Origin: Lentisphaeria bacterium
Lineage (GTDB): Bacteria > Verrucomicrobiota > Lentisphaeria > Oligosphaerales > Oligosphaeraceae
Reading direction: 5' to 3'
Length of the DNA stretch: 6,823 nucleotides
Assembly (NCBI GenBank): GCA_028699735.1
Contig: JAQVUB010000138.1
Span: forward strand, 1-6,823
Positions 6,781 through 6,823 of the stretch are shown here, in pieces. The notes under the pieces were generated by a model. The model did no database searches, was not told the DNA's origin, and was given only the letters and a program-made list of their open reading frames with translations. Within the stretch, counting starts at the first letter, position 1, and every line of letters starts with the position of its first letter. The translations under genes and the position numbers were made by a program.

Positions 6781-6823
6781 ATACAGAAAATCTTTTTACA
6801 AAAACAAGAAAATTTGCGATAGT
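6781..6823. other. sequence right of the repeat cluster, nothing recognised
   Basis: The last 43 bases are A-rich and do not match the left flank (6161-6175), which sets the boundary of the inverted repeat. No target-site duplication of the outer arms is evident between the two flanks. The window ends before any downstream gene can be seen. Confidence 0.5.

Noticed and set aside
6616..6822. Plus-strand frame of 68 codons across the right outer arm
   Set aside because: It translates the inverse copy of the same repeat and has no Shine-Dalgarno or domain; it reads to the window edge only by chance.

Overview
The window holds one very large protein-coding gene on the plus strand (about 130-6024, roughly 1964 residues) and about 800 bases of repeat-rich, apparently non-coding DNA downstream of it. 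The gene has moderate GC content, a Sec-type signal peptide, and an array of beta-sandwich modules. The repeats belong to short-unit intergenic families of the type AACCACGAAAGACACGAAA, and to hairpin-bearing elements of the type CCCYGAARGGGCGTGACATA. From memory these occur in environmental bacteria, particularly the PVC group (Lentisphaerota, Verrucomicrobiota, Planctomycetota). A Lentisphaerota-like source is my best guess, but it rests on style of gene and repeat, not on a marker gene.

Layout. Bases 1-129 are a leader region: an outward-facing copy of the CACGAA-type repeat, then two potential hairpins, the first of which pairs with the only Shine-Dalgarno-like sequence. The large gene encodes a signal peptide, about five LamG/concanavalin A-like sandwich units in the N-terminal half, then three galactose-binding-like (CBM-like jelly-roll) units separated by Ig-like segments. 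I see no catalytic domain and no C-terminal membrane or cell-wall anchor, so it looks like a secreted binding or adhesion protein, possibly acting on polysaccharide. A good intrinsic terminator candidate (6049-6088) follows the stop codon.

Bases 6089-6780 hold a nested inverted-repeat structure. The outer arms are 140 bp (6176-6315 and 6641-6780). Each carries three hairpins, with compensatory differences between the two flanking hairpins. The inner arms are 45 bp copies of the CACGAA-type repeat (6401-6445 and 6576-6620, 41 of 45 matching). A truncated copy of the outer-arm head lies at 6089-6131. I find no convincing gene in this region; the short open frames that cross it are translations of the repeats. 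It is best described as a REP/BIME-like or MITE-like mobile repeat cluster. This cluster is the most unusual part of the window.
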